From: Acidimicrobiaceae bacterium
Lineage (GTDB): Bacteria > Actinomycetota > Acidimicrobiia > Acidimicrobiales > Poriferisodalaceae
NCBI GenBank assembly: GCA_002719335.1
Contig: PBHE01000007.1
Span: 62,001 to 126,000 of the forward strand
DNA: 64,000 nt
Direction: 5' to 3'
The position numbers and the translations under genes were made by a program. The stretch's first letter is position 1; the number at the start of each line of letters is the position of its first letter. The notes under the pieces are model-generated. The model was not told where the DNA came from and did no database searches. It worked only from the letters and a program-made list of their open reading frames with translations. This document shows, piece after piece, positions 1 to 10,576 of this stretch.

Positions 1-596
1 ATGACTCAGTAGCGGTTATCAATGCCGGAGATGGATTGAATGCACACCCAACCCAGGGGTTGCTTGATGCCTACACGCTTTGTCAGCACTTTCACACGGT
101 GGCCGGGCCACAGGCATCGCTGGAAGGAATCCATGTAGGGATTATTGGCGACGTCAAACACAGCCGTGTAGCTCGAAGCGACGTACATGCATATACCTCC
201 CTAGGTGCAACAGTGACCTTGGTGGCGCCGAAGTCGTTGCAGCCTCCCAACGTTCAAGATTGGCCGGTACAAATTTCTGAAGACTTGGATTCAGTTTTAC
301 CCACCTTCGACGTAGTGGGCTTACTGAGAATTCAAAAAGAACGTATGGAAGAAGGGCTTATCCAGTCGGTTGACGATTACGTCGATAGATATGGCATAAC
401 TGAGGCTCGGGCGGCAAAGCTGCGAAATGAAGTAGTGATTACGCACCCAGGACCAGTCAACCGAGGGATTGAACTAGCCGAAGCAGTTCTCGAACACAGA
501 GACAACGTTTTGATTAACCGGCAAGTGACAAACGGCGTGCCCGTGCGAATGGCTGTTCTATTCCGCCTGCTTGGTTCGGGGGTTGAGATTGATTGA
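1..596 (+). CDS. pyrB: aspartate carbamoyltransferase catalytic chain (5' end cut by window)
   Basis: Second step of UMP synthesis: condenses carbamoyl phosphate with aspartate. The frame is open from the window edge (first full codon at base 3), so the N-terminal half lies outside. Visible motifs are INAGDG followed by HPTQ, the ATCase signature LRIQKER, and THPGPVNRG near the C-terminus; together they separate it from ornithine transcarbamylase. An apparent TTG start at base 36 is only an edge effect, because conserved residues precede it. carA follows after 65 bp on the same strand. The dihydroorotase gene pyrC, which often follows pyrB, is absent here. Confidence 0.95.
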   Translation, partial: DSVAVINAGDGLNAHPTQGLLDAYTLCQHFHTVAGPQASLEGIHVGIIGDVKHSRVARSDVHAYTSLGATVTLVAPKSLQPPNVQDWPVQISEDLDSVLPTFDVVGLLRIQKERMEEGLIQSVDDYVDRYGITEARAAKLRNEVVITHPGPVNRGIELAEAVLEHRDNVLINRQVTNGVPVRMAVLFRLLGSGVEID

Positions 597-661
597 CGGT
601 TTTGGGTTGGGAGCACTGCAAATGCAACTACGCCTGCAGTATTGGGTGGTCAGGTGATTAG

Positions 662-1750
662 GTGAGCCAGATTCGTGAAGGAGCGCTCGTTCTAGCTGAT
701 GGAACTGTGTTCGAAGGAGAACTGATCGGCGCTGAAGTTGAGGTCGCTTCGGGAGAGGTGGTCTTTAATACTGTGCTGAGCGGTTACCAAGAAGTGATAA
801 CCGACCCATCCTACGCGGGACAGATCATCAACTTTACGTATCCGCACATAGGCAACTATGGGGTTTGCAGTTCTGACGTAGAAGCCCGCCAACCCTTTTG
901 TAACGGTGTCGTAGTTCGCGAGTTGACGCGACGCCGATCCAATTGGCGTAGCGAAGATGATTTAAACAGTTATCTTCGCGACAAAGGCGTGCCTGGAATT
1001 TCGGCGGTTGATACACGCCGTCTCACCCGGCACGTGCGTGAACACGGAGCGATGCCTGGCGCGTTCGGTTTTTCTTCTGAGAAATCTCTCGCATCGGCGG
1101 CCAAATCCGAACCTGGCACTACCGGCGTGGACCTCGTAAGCAAAGTGACGACGCCCGAAGCATATTCTTTAGGGGGTGGCCCCCATCGAATCGTTGCCTA
1201 CGACTTAGGCATCAAAAAATCGATAGTTGAGCAATTGGCCGAGATCGGATCGGTTCATGTGGTGCCGGCCGACACGACCGGCGAACAAGTGCGTTCGCTC
1301 GAGCCTCACGGACTCTTCCTTTCCAACGGCCCCGGTGATCCGACAATGGCCGGTCAAGTTATAGAAACTCTTGGTGATTTGCTAGGGCACGTTCCGATAT
1401 TTGGGATATGCCTAGGTCACCAAGTTCTTTCGCTGGCACTTGGCGGCAAATCCTACAAAATGAAGTTCGGTCATCATGGCGGCAACGTCCCTGTGCGAAA
1501 CATTGATAACGGACGTATTGAAATCACAAGCCAGAATCACAATTTCGCAATTGAGTCGGGGTCAGTGCCAGCGGTAACAGAAACCCACGTGTGTTTGAAC
1601 GACGGCACCCTCGAGGGCTTGCGATGTAACGACATTCCGGCCTTCAGCGTGCAGTACCACCCTGAGGCCAGCCCGGGGCCACACGACTCCCGCTACTTGT
1701 TTCAACGCTTCTCCGAACTAATGACCTCATTTCACGGAAGGGCCAAATAA
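662..1750 (+). CDS. carA: carbamoyl-phosphate synthase small (glutaminase) subunit
   Basis: Hydrolyses glutamine and feeds ammonia to CarB for carbamoyl phosphate, used for both pyrimidines and arginine. 362 aa, the usual length. An N-terminal CPSase small-chain domain is followed by a class I glutamine amidotransferase domain with oxyanion motif LSNGPGDP, nucleophile elbow GICLGHQ (Cys250) and C-terminal HPE. Starts at GTG with a purine-rich stretch (AGGTG) a few bases upstream. Its TAA stop overlaps the carB start by one base (TAATG), consistent with translational coupling and equal subunit supply. Confidence 0.97.
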   Translation: MSQIREGALVLADGTVFEGELIGAEVEVASGEVVFNTVLSGYQEVITDPSYAGQIINFTYPHIGNYGVCSSDVEARQPFCNGVVVRELTRRRSNWRSEDDLNSYLRDKGVPGISAVDTRRLTRHVREHGAMPGAFGFSSEKSLASAAKSEPGTTGVDLVSKVTTPEAYSLGGGPHRIVAYDLGIKKSIVEQLAEIGSVHVVPADTTGEQVRSLEPHGLFLSNGPGDPTMAGQVIETLGDLLGHVPIFGICLGHQVLSLALGGKSYKMKFGHHGGNVPVRNIDNGRIEITSQNHNFAIESGSVPAVTETHVCLNDGTLEGLRCNDIPAFSVQYHPEASPGPHDSRYLFQRFSELMTSFHGRAK

Positions 1751-4700
1751 TGCCGCGCCGTGATGATATTGAGAGCATTCTCATTATCGGTTCGGGGCCC
1801 ATCGTCATCGGTCAGGCCTGCGAATTCGATTACTCAGGCACCCAAGCCTGTCGGGTGTTACGCGACGAGGGGTACCGCATCATCCTCGCGAACTCCAATC
1901 CGGCCACCATCATGACTGACCCAGAGTTCGCAGACGCCACCTATATCGAGCCGCTTGAGGTCGCTGTTCTCACCGCGATCATCGAACGTGAGCGGCCAGA
2001 TGCTCTTCTACCCACCTTGGGAGGCCAAACTGCTCTCAACCTCGCCACCGAGCTGTTGGAAGCTGGTGTTTTAGATCAGTACGGAGTTGAAATGATCGGA
2101 GCTAGCGGCGAGGCAATTGCCACCGCCGAAGACCGTGGTCTCTTCCGACGAGCGATGGAAGAAATTGGCTTGAAATGCGCCCAATCTGGAATCGCACACA
2201 CCATGGATGAAGCGATGGCAGTGGTCGACGAGGTCGGCCTGCCAGTTATCATCCGACCGGCCTACATATTGGGTGGAAAAGGCACGGCATTCGCGCACAC
2301 TCTCGAAGAATTTCAGCGGGTGGCAGCCCTAGGAATGGATGCCAGTCCGATATCAGAAATTCTGATTGAACAATCCATCAAAGGCTGGAAAGAATACGAA
2401 CTGGAAGTGATGAGAGACCACGCCGACAACTGTGTAGTGATCTGCTCGATCGAAAATGTTGACCCCATGGGAGTCCACACTGGCGATTCCATTACCGTTG
2501 CTCCCGCACAAACTCTTTCCGATGTCGAGTATCAGCAAATGCGAAATTCAGCCTTCGCGTGTATTCGTCGAGTGGGGGTAGAGACTGGTGGTTCCAATGT
2601 GCAATTCGCTGTCCATCCCGATTCAGGAGAGCAAATTGTCATCGAGATGAACCCGCGCGTCAGTAGGAGCTCAGCGCTAGCTTCGAAAGCCACCGGCTTC
2701 CCGATTGCGAAAATAGCGGCAAGGCTCGCGGTCGGATACCGCCTTGATGAGATCACAAACGACATCACTGAAAAAACCCCAGCGAGCTTCGAACCAACGA
2801 TTGACTATGTAGTTACGAAAATTCCGCGGTGGGCTTTTGAAAAGCTTCCTGGAGCTTCTGGTGTGCTCGGACCCCAAATGCAATCGGTAGGCGAAGCCAT
2901 GTCGATTGGCCGAACATTCCCTGAGAGTCTTCAAAAAGGGATTCGGTCGCTCGAACAAGGCAGAGCCGGACTAAATGCGGACCTTGGTGAAAGTCAATAT
3001 CTTGGCCAAAGCCAAGCGGATTTGCTGTCGGCCATACACGTCGCGACACCTGACCGGTTATTCCAGATCGCAGAGCTCATCCGGCTTGGTGTGCCGCTCG
3101 GCGAAATTCATGACGCGTGCGAAATCGATCGTTGGTTTCTTGATCAAATGCGCCTAATCGTTGAAGAACGCTTACATCTGGAGCAGTGTTCAATTGCGGA
3201 TCTAACCAAATCAGAATGGCGTCGGGCAAAGCAACTTGGCTTTTCGGACGCTCAGTTGGGGTACCTCCTTCAAGTAGATGAAATGGAAGTACGAGATTCT
3301 CGTATTAGTAAAGGGGTCCGACCAACTTTCAAGACTGTTGACACTTGTGCCGCCGAGTTCGACGCTCTTACTCCATATCACTACTCGACCTACGAAGACG
3401 AAGATGAAATATGTCGCGGCAATCGCCCGCGGATGATGATTTTGGGATCGGGCCCAAATCGGATTGGTCAAGGAATCGAATTCGACTATTGCTGCGTGCA
3501 TGCAAGCTTCGCATTAACGGAAGCCGGCTATGAGACGGTCATGGTGAACTGCAACCCAGAGACCGTCTCGACGGACTACGACACATCCGACCGGCTCTAC
3601 TTCGAGCCAGTAACCCTCGAAGACGTACTCAATATTGTTGAGGCAGAGGAGCCATCCGGCATTATCGTAAGCCTCGGCGGCCAAACCCCGCTCAAGTTGG
3701 CATCAGCTTTACCCAGTGAACTAGTTCGCGGAACTTCACCGGACTCCATCGATCTAGCCGAGGATCGTGAACGTTGGAACTCACTATGTGCTCAGCTAGA
3801 GATCCCTCAACCGCCCGGCGGAACAGCAGTAACATTTGAAGAAGCGTCCGCCATCTGTGACCGAATCGGGTTCCCGGCGTTGGTGCGACCGAGCTATGTC
3901 TTAGGCGGCCGCGCCATGACGATCGTCTATGGATTGGACGAACTACAAACTGCTATGACGGAGCTGGCCGCTTTCGGTGGGCTCGGTCGCGAGGGAGGGC
4001 TTTCTTCCGATCGACCAGTGCTTATCGACCATTTCTTAGAGGACGCAACTGAAGTCGACGTTGATTCGATTCGAGACGAGACAGGCGAATTTGTCCTTGG
4101 TGGAATTCTCGAACACGTGGAGGAGGCTGGTGTGCATTCGGGCGATAGCGCCTGCGTTATTCCGCCCCCAAATCTCTCCCCGGAAACACAAAAGGTAATT
4201 ATTGACTACACAAAACGACTTGCTGACCGGCTGAATGTAGTCGGTTTGCTGAATGTTCAGTTTGCGGTCAAGCAAGGGCAAGTGTTTGTGATCGAAGCCA
4301 ATCCGCGAGCCTCGCGGACCGTGCCGTTTGTCGCCAAAGCGACCGGGGTACAGCTAGCGAAAGTCGCGGCGAGGGTTATGGCGGGAGAAACCCTGCACGA
4401 ACTGCGTGCCTCAGGAGCATTGCCAGAACCAATCCGTGAGGGACATGTCGCAGTCAAAGAGGCCGTGCTTCCTTTCCAACGATTTCCTGATGTAGACACG
4501 GTCCTTGGGCCCGAGATGCGTTCAACCGGAGAGGTCATGGGAATTGACCGCACCTTCGGATTGGCCTTCGCTAAAAGCCAAATCGCGGCGGGGGAAGGGC
4601 TGCCCGTCGCCGGGATGATTTTTCTCTCCCTCGCAGATAGAGATAAACCTCAAGGGCTCGAAGCTGCCCGAGGCTTTTTGGAACTTGGGTTTGAGATAGC

Positions 4701-5043
4701 CGCTACTTCAGGAACAGCGGAGTTCCTAGAGGAGCATGGAGTTCGAGTAGAAACCGTCGTCGCGAAGCTGAGCGAAGAAGGACGAGAGATTAGCGCTGGA
4801 GTAGATGCGGTTGAACTTATTGGAGCTGGTCAAGTCAAGTTGGTGGTCAACACTCCACGAGGGCGCGGACCGCGCGGCGATGGTTACAGGATCCGCTTTG
4901 CGTCCACAGCACACAAGGTGCCCTGCTTGACGACAGTGGCCGCCGCTCGGGCAGCTGCGGTGGGGTTAGGGGAGTGGATGTCTAATCCGCTAACCGTGAG
5001 ATCGCTGCAGGAGTTTCTAGATCCGAACGCGTCGATCAAATGA
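1750..5043 (+). CDS. carB: carbamoyl-phosphate synthase large subunit
   Basis: Makes carbamoyl phosphate from bicarbonate, ammonia and two ATP. 1097 aa with the expected internal duplication: an N-terminal carboxyphosphate half with ATP-grasp motif [10 protein letters not shown] near residue 170, a central oligomerisation region, a second ATP-grasp half with [11 protein letters not shown] near residue 710, and a C-terminal MGS-like allosteric domain from about residue 960 (motif ATSGTAEFL). Coupled to carA by TAATG at its start and to pyrD by ATGA at its stop. No truncation or missing core motif is seen. Confidence 0.98.
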   Translation: MPRRDDIESILIIGSGPIVIGQACEFDYSGTQACRVLRDEGYRIILANSNPATIMTDPEFADATYIEPLEVAVLTAIIERERPDALLPTLGGQTALNLATELLEAGVLDQYGVEMIGASGEAIATAEDRGLFRRAMEEIGLKCAQSGIAHTMDEAMAVVDEVGLPVIIRPAYILGGKGTAFAHTLEEFQRVAALGMDASPISEILIEQSIKGWKEYELEVMRDHADNCVVICSIENVDPMGVHTGDSITVAPAQTLSDVEYQQMRNSAFACIRRVGVETGGSNVQFAVHPDSGEQIVIEMNPRVSRSSALASKATGFPIAKIAARLAVGYRLDEITNDITEKTPASFEPTIDYVVTKIPRWAFEKLPGASGVLGPQMQSVGEAMSIGRTFPESLQKGIRSLEQGRAGLNADLGESQYLGQSQADLLSAIHVATPDRLFQIAELIRLGVPLGEIHDACEIDRWFLDQMRLIVEERLHLEQCSIADLTKSEWRRAKQLGFSDAQLGYLLQVDEMEVRDSRISKGVRPTFKTVDTCAAEFDALTPYHYSTYEDEDEICRGNRPRMMILGSGPNRIGQGIEFDYCCVHASFALTEAGYETVMVNCNPETVSTDYDTSDRLYFEPVTLEDVLNIVEAEEPSGIIVSLGGQTPLKLASALPSELVRGTSPDSIDLAEDRERWNSLCAQLEIPQPPGGTAVTFEEASAICDRIGFPALVRPSYVLGGRAMTIVYGLDELQTAMTELAAFGGLGREGGLSSDRPVLIDHFLEDATEVDVDSIRDETGEFVLGGILEHVEEAGVHSGDSACVIPPPNLSPETQKVIIDYTKRLADRLNVVGLLNVQFAVKQGQVFVIEANPRASRTVPFVAKATGVQLAKVAARVMAGETLHELRASGALPEPIREGHVAVKEAVLPFQRFPDVDTVLGPEMRSTGEVMGIDRTFGLAFAKSQIAAGEGLPVAGMIFLSLADRDKPQGLEAARGFLELGFEIAATSGTAEFLEEHGVRVETVVAKLSEEGREISAGVDAVELIGAGQVKLVVNTPRGRGPRGDGYRIRFASTAHKVPCLTTVAAARAAAVGLGEWMSNPLTVRSLQEFLDPNASIK

Positions 5044-5963
5044 GGTCGTCTGACTACTCTGTTCAGATTGGTTCGGTAGTGCTTCCAAACCCCATTATGA
5101 CTGCTTCTGGGACAGCTGGCCACGGAGCCGAGCTTGCCGCATATGTCGACCTATCCGAACTCGGCGCAGTAGTGGTCAAGTCACTTTCGGCGGAACCTTG
5201 GTCTGGAAACCCAGCGCCGCGGGTTCATGGCACCCCGGCCGGAATGATTAATTCAGTTGGCCTACAAAACCCGGGCATAGACAGTTGGATAAACAATGAT
5301 CTGCCCGCACTAATTGACCATGGGGCACGCGTCGTTGCGAGCATATGGGGGAAGAGCGTTGCGGAATATAGAGAGGCTGCAACACGGCTAGCAGGAATCG
5401 ACGGCATAGTCGCGGTTGAGGTGAACGTCAGTTGTCCAAATCTGGAGGAGAAGGGCGACATGTTCTCTCACGCTCCGGACACCTGCCGTTTGGCAATAGA
5501 GGCGTCGTTAGTTGCTGGGTTGCCGCTATGGGCCAAACTAAGTCCAAACGTCACTGACATCGTCCCAATAGCGCGAGCTGCTCTTGATGGGGGAGCAGAA
5601 GCGCTCACTCTTACTAACACGGTCTTAGGGATGGTCATAGACCCCGAAACTCGTCGCCCAGTTCTTGGCAGCGGCGGAGGTGGGTTATCGGGACCTGCGA
5701 TGCGGCCGGTTTCGGTGCGGGCTGTCTTTGACGTCTATGCGGCTCTCGGACCGGTGCCCATCATAGGAGTCGGAGGCGTGACCGCCGCCGAACATGTCGC
5801 GGAGTTCATGATTGCTGGTGCCTCTGCCGTTCAAGTAGGGACCGCCCACTTCGCAGACCCAAAAGCGTCGCGGCGCATCCTTCGTGACTTGGAGCGTTGG
5901 TGCCGACGAGGACATGTAAGTTCCATCCGATCCCTTACTGGAGCAGCCCATGGGTCCGCCTGA
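5040..5963 (+). CDS. pyrD: dihydroorotate dehydrogenase, class 1-like
   Basis: Oxidises dihydroorotate to orotate on an FMN-containing TIM barrel. 307 aa. The catalytic-loop motif is VNVSCPN with Cys132; class 1 enzymes use Cys here and class 2 membrane enzymes Ser. SVGLQNPG and GVGGV phosphate-binding segments are present, and there is no N-terminal membrane helix, so it should be cytosolic. ATGA overlap with carB and a 14-bp overlap with pyrF. Class 1B enzymes need the PyrK Fe-S/FAD partner, but no pyrK lies in the cluster, so class 1A (fumarate) or a distant pyrK remain open. Confidence 0.93.
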   Translation: MRSSDYSVQIGSVVLPNPIMTASGTAGHGAELAAYVDLSELGAVVVKSLSAEPWSGNPAPRVHGTPAGMINSVGLQNPGIDSWINNDLPALIDHGARVVASIWGKSVAEYREAATRLAGIDGIVAVEVNVSCPNLEEKGDMFSHAPDTCRLAIEASLVAGLPLWAKLSPNVTDIVPIARAALDGGAEALTLTNTVLGMVIDPETRRPVLGSGGGGLSGPAMRPVSVRAVFDVYAALGPVPIIGVGGVTAAEHVAEFMIAGASAVQVGTAHFADPKASRRILRDLERWCRRGHVSSIRSLTGAAHGSA

Positions 5964-6657
5964 TATCTCTGAGGAGGTGCGCTCGCGCCTTGCCCTCGCA
6001 CTAGACGTCGATGATCTCGTTGAGGCTGGGCGGCTTGGCCGACGAATGCTCCCGTGGTTCTCGGTGGCAAAAGTTGGGTTGGAGTTGTTTTCCGCATCAG
6101 GGCCAGAAGCCGTGGGAATTTTTGTGGACCAAGGGTATGACGTCTTTCTCGATGTCAAGTTGCATGACATTCCAACAACTGTTGGGAAAGCCGCACGTGT
6201 CCTTGGAAGCCTTGGTGCCTCCTATGTGACAGTCCACGCGTCTGGTGGCACACAAATGCTTTCAGCGGCCGTTGGCGGCCTGAATGAAGGCGCCTCCGCG
6301 GTGGGGTTAGCCCCTCCAATGGTTCTCGCGGTAACAATACTGACCTCTGACAGGGACGCTCCTAGCGGTCTTTTGGAGGAAAGGCTCGGTCACGCGGTAA
6401 ACGCTGGATGTGGGGGCGTTGTCTGCGCAGCGAGTGAGTTAGCCGAAGTGTCGAGGCTCGCGCCTGAGATGTTGTCGGTTGTTCCGGGTATTAGACCAGA
6501 CGGAGTCGCGTCGCATGATCAGGGACGACCAGCTACACCTAGCCAAGCCATTAGCCAAGGTGCAGGGCTTCTTGTGATTGGACGAGCGGTAACGGGTTCT
6601 GAGGATCCCGAACGCGCTGCGACGGGCATTGCTGACGAAGTCGCTCAATCAATTTGA
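5950..6657 (+). CDS. pyrF: orotidine 5'-phosphate decarboxylase
   Basis: Final step to UMP. 235 aa, short bacterial-type OMP decarboxylase. The catalytic segment DVKLHDIP supplies Asp68, Lys70 and Asp73; the phosphate-binding end carries VVPGIRPDG and VIGRAVTGS. The start overlaps the end of pyrD by 14 bp and pyrD reaches its stop without frame loss, so the overlap looks genuine. It is followed by mihF, the order seen in other actinobacteria. Confidence 0.96.
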   Translation: MGPPDISEEVRSRLALALDVDDLVEAGRLGRRMLPWFSVAKVGLELFSASGPEAVGIFVDQGYDVFLDVKLHDIPTTVGKAARVLGSLGASYVTVHASGGTQMLSAAVGGLNEGASAVGLAPPMVLAVTILTSDRDAPSGLLEERLGHAVNAGCGGVVCAASELAEVSRLAPEMLSVVPGIRPDGVASHDQGRPATPSQAISQGAGLLVIGRAVTGSEDPERAATGIADEVAQSI

Positions 6658-6700
6658 GGAAGGGTTTGGGCGCGTTGTCTCGCCGTTAGACTCGTCGGAT

Positions 6701-7018
6701 ATGCCCGACCCGCCCCGCCTTTCACCACAACAACGTGAAGCAGCCCTTAAGAAAGCGGCGGCAGCGCGTCGCGTAAGAGCAGAAACAAAAGACCGGTTGA
6801 AGCTCGGGCTGGTGTCGTTCGAGGAGTTGCTTGAATTGGCTGATGGGGACGAACTTGTCGGCAAGATGAAGGCGCTTACGGCGCTTGAGTCCATGCCGCG
6901 ACTTGGAAAAGTCAAAGCTCGTCGGCTCATGAACGAAGTTGGTATTGCAGAAAGTCGCAGACTACGAGGCTTGGGTGAGAATCAAAGGAGTCAACTCCGC
7001 GCTTTCTTTGCGAGTTGA
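6701..7018 (+). CDS. mihF: actinobacterial integration host factor (mIHF)
   Basis: Nucleoid-associated DNA-binding protein found only in actinobacteria; unrelated in fold to enteric IHF. 105 aa from this ATG. An N-terminal helix with LSPQQREAALKKAAAARR is followed by a helix-two-turn-helix/S13-like region LGKVKARRLMNEVGI and the C-terminal signature ESRRLRGLGENQR. An upstream in-frame TTG (6629) would add 24 residues overlapping pyrF, but known family members begin near the LSPQQR segment, so the later ATG is preferred. Its place between pyrF and gmk-rpoZ is classical actinobacterial synteny. Confidence 0.93.
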   Translation: MPDPPRLSPQQREAALKKAAAARRVRAETKDRLKLGLVSFEELLELADGDELVGKMKALTALESMPRLGKVKARRLMNEVGIAESRRLRGLGENQRSQLRAFFAS

Positions 7019-7051
7019 AGACTGTCAGCGAGTAGTGAGGGTGCGGCCACA

Positions 7052-7621
7052 GTGACCCAAAACAGTGATCCAATCGTCTTTGTTGTATGTGGCGCCGGGG
7101 GGGTTGGCAAAGGAACAATTGTCGCCGAATTGGTATATCGAGACGACAGTCTCCATTTGAGTCGTTCATGGACAACCCGGACTCAAAGATCGGGCGAAGC
7201 CAACGATGCATATGTCTATGTGACGGAAGAACAGTTTGAGGCTCGCGTAGCGGAAAACGGATTTTACGAGTGGGCTGATTTCTTTGAGTACCGCTACGGA
7301 ACACCGACACTTTCGGTTCCTGAAGGTAGCGACTTACTCCTTGAGATCGACGTTCAGGGAGCTGTCGCTGTCAGGGAACGCGAACCCAATGCGGTAGTGA
7401 TACTCGTTTTGCCACCGAATCGTTACGAACAAGAGAGCCGGATGAGATCGAGGGGGGACGATGAGATGCACGTAGTTCAACGTTTGGCAGCTTCCGATGC
7501 AGAGGAAGAGGCTGGACGAGAGCTGGCGGACCTGGTGGTAGTTAACGCAGATTTGGCTATCACTGTCGACGCTGTCGAATCGTTCATTGGCGAAACCCGA
7601 CACCAGCGGTCTAAAAGCTAA
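7052..7621 (+). CDS. gmk: guanylate kinase
   Basis: Phosphorylates GMP to GDP. 189 aa. P-loop GAGGVGKGT at residues 14-22, GMP-binding segment with SRSWTTRTQRSGE, then YGTP and EIDVQGA of the core. The P-loop opens with CGAGG instead of the common SGPSG, but the GKGT lysine is intact. GTG start with GAGGGT upstream. It lies directly upstream of rpoZ as in many bacteria. Confidence 0.95.
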   Translation: MTQNSDPIVFVVCGAGGVGKGTIVAELVYRDDSLHLSRSWTTRTQRSGEANDAYVYVTEEQFEARVAENGFYEWADFFEYRYGTPTLSVPEGSDLLLEIDVQGAVAVREREPNAVVILVLPPNRYEQESRMRSRGDDEMHVVQRLAASDAEEEAGRELADLVVVNADLAITVDAVESFIGETRHQRSKS

Positions 7622-7646
7622 GGGCTCTGGTCAGCGGCAATCGCTG

Positions 7647-7674
7647 TTCGAGTGACAAAGGCCGCTGGTAGCAT
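7647..7674 (+). promoter_or_regulatory. candidate rpoZ promoter
   Basis: A TAGCAT -10 box at 7669-7674 with a TTCGAG hexamer 16 bp upstream lies in the 97-bp gmk-rpoZ gap. It would give a leader of about 40 nt carrying the rpoZ Shine-Dalgarno. The match is modest. Confidence 0.35.
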
Positions 7675-7718
7675 GGTGGGTCCGTTCGGATCGCTTGCAA
7701 CTTTCAGAGGTAGAGCAG

Positions 7719-8054
7719 ATGTCTGATGAACAAGACACGATGATTAGTCCCGGCCTTGAGGCTCTGTTGGAGAAGGTAGATTCGAAATTTACTCTCGTGA
7801 GTTTGGCGGCAAAAAGATCTCGCCAACTCATCTCTTACGACCTTGGACTAGGCGAAGGCGGCGGAAGTGAAGTACCTCCGCAAGTAACGACCACCGCACG
7901 TAAATCTTTGTCCATGGCGTTCGAAGAAATTGAGGCCGACAAGATTGGATACGAACGTTTTGACCCGGAGGAACGGGCTCGCCTCGAAGCCAAGGCATTA
8001 GCTCAGGCGGAAGCTGATGCAGCTGCGCTTGAGGCCGTGCCCGACGAAGAGTAG
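7719..8054 (+). CDS. rpoZ: RNA polymerase omega subunit
   Basis: Small subunit that helps assemble and stabilise RNA polymerase. 111 aa from ATG 7719, chosen over an upstream TTG (7695) because AGAGGT sits 7 nt before it. The conserved core is VDSKFTLVSLAAKRSRQL followed, after a Gly-rich stretch, by KSLSMAFEEIEADKI. The C-terminal tail is acidic and Ala-rich (about 30 residues), longer than the minimal omega fold. coaBC follows after 15 bp. Confidence 0.93.
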   Translation: MSDEQDTMISPGLEALLEKVDSKFTLVSLAAKRSRQLISYDLGLGEGGGSEVPPQVTTTARKSLSMAFEEIEADKIGYERFDPEERARLEAKALAQAEADAAALEAVPDEE

Positions 8055-8069
8055 GTCGAGGTTCAACCG

Positions 8070-9254
8070 ATGCTGGCCGATCGCCGCATCGTCCTGGGGG
8101 TAACCGGGGGGATCGCCGCCTACAAGGCAGTTCTTCTTTGCCGGATGCTCGTTGACGCAGGGGCACATGTCATCCCGGTGTTGACGGAGAGCGCCCAGCG
8201 ATTTGTGGGCAGGGCTACCTTCGACGCGTTGGCATCGGAACCGGCGCGAACATCAATCTTCGACGACCCTGATCCCATTCCACACACAACTTTGGGACAG
8301 ACTGCCGATCTCATAGTCGTTGCTCCCGCCACAGCACGTTGTATAGGTAGTTACGCCAGCGGAATATCTGATGATCTGCTGACAGCCACCCTCATCGCTA
8401 CGAGAGCTCCAGTTGTGGTTTGTCCTGCGATGCACACCGAGATGTGGGAACACCCAGCTGTGCAGGACAACTTGGCAATCCTCGAAGCACGAGGCGTGCA
8501 CCTCGTTCCTCCCGATGAAGGACGCCTTGCGGGTGGTGATATGGGATCGGGTCGCCTTGCTGCACCGGAGACAATTTATGAGACGGTGGAATCGATCCTT
8601 TCAGATGGAGATTTGCAAGGTCGAACGGTCGTCGTTACAGCGGGCGGTACTCGAGAAGCGATCGATCCCGTGCGCTACGTCGGTAATCGTTCGACGGGAA
8701 AGCAAGGCTACGCAGTAGCTGAGGCAGCTAAAGCTCGCGGAGCGAACGTCACTTTGATATCGACGGTTGCCACAGCGGCTCCCGTCGGCGTTGAAATTGT
8801 CCGCGTTGAGTCCGCAACCCAGATGCACGTTGCGGTTCTTGAGCGGTCCGATGCCGACGTCATCGTGATGGCAGCTGCTGTCGCTGACTTCCGACCGGTG
8901 GGGGTATCGGAGTCGAAGATAAAGAAAGATGCCGGGCCACCGAAGCTGGAGTTAGAGGCGACTCCCGACATTCTCGCGGAGTTGGGGGCGAAGAAAAAGC
9001 CGGGCCAGGTGATTGTTGGGTTTGCTGCCGAGACCGAAGAACTGGTATCTCACGCTCAAAGCAAGCTCGAACGCAAAAACGTTGATGTCATCGTGGCGAA
9101 CGATGTGTCGGCACCTCAAGTTGGTTTTGCCCACGACACAAATGAAGTGACCATATTTATTGCCGACGGATGTCAGCGCCATATATCGCTTAGATCTAAA
9201 CAACAAATTGCCGAAGAAGTGTTGAACACGGTGGCCCAAATACTTATTGGGTGA
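8070..9254 (+). CDS. coaBC: bifunctional phosphopantothenoylcysteine decarboxylase / phosphopantothenate-cysteine ligase
   Basis: Two consecutive steps of CoA synthesis. 394 aa: an N-terminal FMN-dependent CoaC domain (GVTGGIAAYKA, active-site His in PHTTLGQTADL, residues about 1-180) and a C-terminal CoaB ligase domain (TAGGTREAIDPVR, NRSTGKQG, KIKKD). The CoaC substrate-recognition segment reads PAMHTEMW where the general motif has PxMNxxMW; His at this site is, as far as I recall, usual in actinobacteria. No clear ribosome-binding site precedes the ATG; coupling to rpoZ is plausible. Confidence 0.95.
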   Translation: MLADRRIVLGVTGGIAAYKAVLLCRMLVDAGAHVIPVLTESAQRFVGRATFDALASEPARTSIFDDPDPIPHTTLGQTADLIVVAPATARCIGSYASGISDDLLTATLIATRAPVVVCPAMHTEMWEHPAVQDNLAILEARGVHLVPPDEGRLAGGDMGSGRLAAPETIYETVESILSDGDLQGRTVVVTAGGTREAIDPVRYVGNRSTGKQGYAVAEAAKARGANVTLISTVATAAPVGVEIVRVESATQMHVAVLERSDADVIVMAAAVADFRPVGVSESKIKKDAGPPKLELEATPDILAELGAKKKPGQVIVGFAAETEELVSHAQSKLERKNVDVIVANDVSAPQVGFAHDTNEVTIFIADGCQRHISLRSKQQIAEEVLNTVAQILIG

Positions 9255-9285
9255 AGTGAGATACCTTTCGGCGCTCTTTGTCGCC

Positions 9286-9291
9286 TAACCT
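9286..9291 (+). promoter_or_regulatory. candidate -10 box upstream of metK
   Basis: TAACCT in the 71-bp coaBC-metK gap would start a leader of about 35 nt that contains the metK AGGAGAG site. No convincing -35 hexamer is visible. Confidence 0.3.
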
Positions 9292-9325
9292 TAAGCCGTT
9301 CTGTCGAGTAATCAGGAGAGACTGC

Positions 9326-10528
9326 GTGAGTCGATGGACTTTCACCTCGGAGTCGGTGACCGAAGGTCACCCTGACAAGATGGCCGATCAAATTTCCGAT
9401 GCCATCCTCGATGCCATGCTTGAGCAAGATTCGAATAGTCGAGTCGCTTGTGAAACCATGATTACCACTGGCCTGGTGATAGTCGCTGGAGAAATCACGA
9501 CCAGTGGTTTCGTCGACATTCCCTCAGTTGTTCGAGAAACCATTAACAGCATCGGCTACGACCGAGATTCGTTGGACTTTAACGGAAGCACATGCGGGGT
9601 CATGCTGACCCTCGATGAGCAGTCACCGGACATCGCTCAAGGAGTAAACGATTCCGAAGAAGTGCGAAGCGGCCGTGCTGGAGAAGGAGACGAACTAGAC
9701 CGCCAGGGAGCCGGCGATCAGGGAATGATGTTCGGATACGCGTGTCGCGAGACCGAAGCATTAATGCCCCTCCCCATCCATGTTGCACATCGAATGGCAG
9801 AACAACTAACAGAGGCTCGGAAATCGGGTCAAGTTCCGTATTTGCGTCCTGACGGGAAAACGCAAGTTTCATTTGACTACGAGGACGGTCGGCCGATCAG
9901 ATTGAAGACAGTTCTCGTTTCCACGCAGCACAACCCCGGCATTGATCGCGACGGCATGATTCGCCCGGACCTGATTGAACATGTAATTCGCCCAGCCGTA
10001 CCGGCTGAGTTCGCCGATGATGATTTTGAAGTATTTGTAAACCCGACGGGAAATTTTGTTGTGGGAGGACCGGTCGGTGATTGCGGCCTTACCGGCCGCA
10101 AAATCATTGTGGATACCTACGGAGGCTATGCCCGACACGGCGGTGGTGCCTTCTCGGGGAAAGACCCATCCAAAGTAGATCGGTCGGCTGCGTACGCGAC
10201 ACGTTGGGTTGCGAAAAATCTAGTCGCGGCAGGCGCCGCTGATCGATGTGAGGTTCAGGTCGCCTACGCGATTGGTGTCGCCCGCCCGATCTCGGTTCTC
10301 GTGGAAACGTTTGGCACCGAAAAAGTAGATCGTGATCGAATAAGTGGGGCAATCAACGAAGTATTCGACCTCAGACCAGCAGCCATTCTTCGAGACCTCG
10401 ACCTTAGGCGACCCATCTTTCAGCCCACAGCGTCATATGGTCACTTCGGCCGTGATGCATCGGATGACTTCTTCACATGGGAACGAACCGACCGAGTGGA
10501 AGAGTTGCGCTCGGCTCTCGGCTTATAA
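9326..10528 (+). CDS. metK: S-adenosylmethionine synthetase
   Basis: Makes SAM from methionine and ATP. 400 aa from GTG 9326, chosen because AGGAGAG lies 5 nt upstream and the protein then begins [17 protein letters not shown], the family's usual N-terminus; an upstream ATG-less extension (9278) adds 16 unrelated residues. Signature [12 protein letters not shown] and P-loop-like [16 protein letters not shown] are present. No room for a SAM riboswitch is seen between coaBC and metK. Confidence 0.97.
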   Translation: MSRWTFTSESVTEGHPDKMADQISDAILDAMLEQDSNSRVACETMITTGLVIVAGEITTSGFVDIPSVVRETINSIGYDRDSLDFNGSTCGVMLTLDEQSPDIAQGVNDSEEVRSGRAGEGDELDRQGAGDQGMMFGYACRETEALMPLPIHVAHRMAEQLTEARKSGQVPYLRPDGKTQVSFDYEDGRPIRLKTVLVSTQHNPGIDRDGMIRPDLIEHVIRPAVPAEFADDDFEVFVNPTGNFVVGGPVGDCGLTGRKIIVDTYGGYARHGGGAFSGKDPSKVDRSAAYATRWVAKNLVAAGAADRCEVQVAYAIGVARPISVLVETFGTEKVDRDRISGAINEVFDLRPAAILRDLDLRRPIFQPTASYGHFGRDASDDFFTWERTDRVEELRSALGL

Positions 10529-10576
10529 AACTGCTGCTGAGCTTCTAGCGTCCCACCCTTCGAGCAGAATTTCGTT

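Noticed and set aside
5685-6170. 161-aa minus-strand ORF across pyrD/pyrF
   Set aside because: Low-complexity shadow of two well-supported genes.
9255-9325. SAM riboswitch before metK
   Set aside because: The 71-bp gap is too short and lacks the conserved core; a simple promoter and ribosome-binding site explain it.
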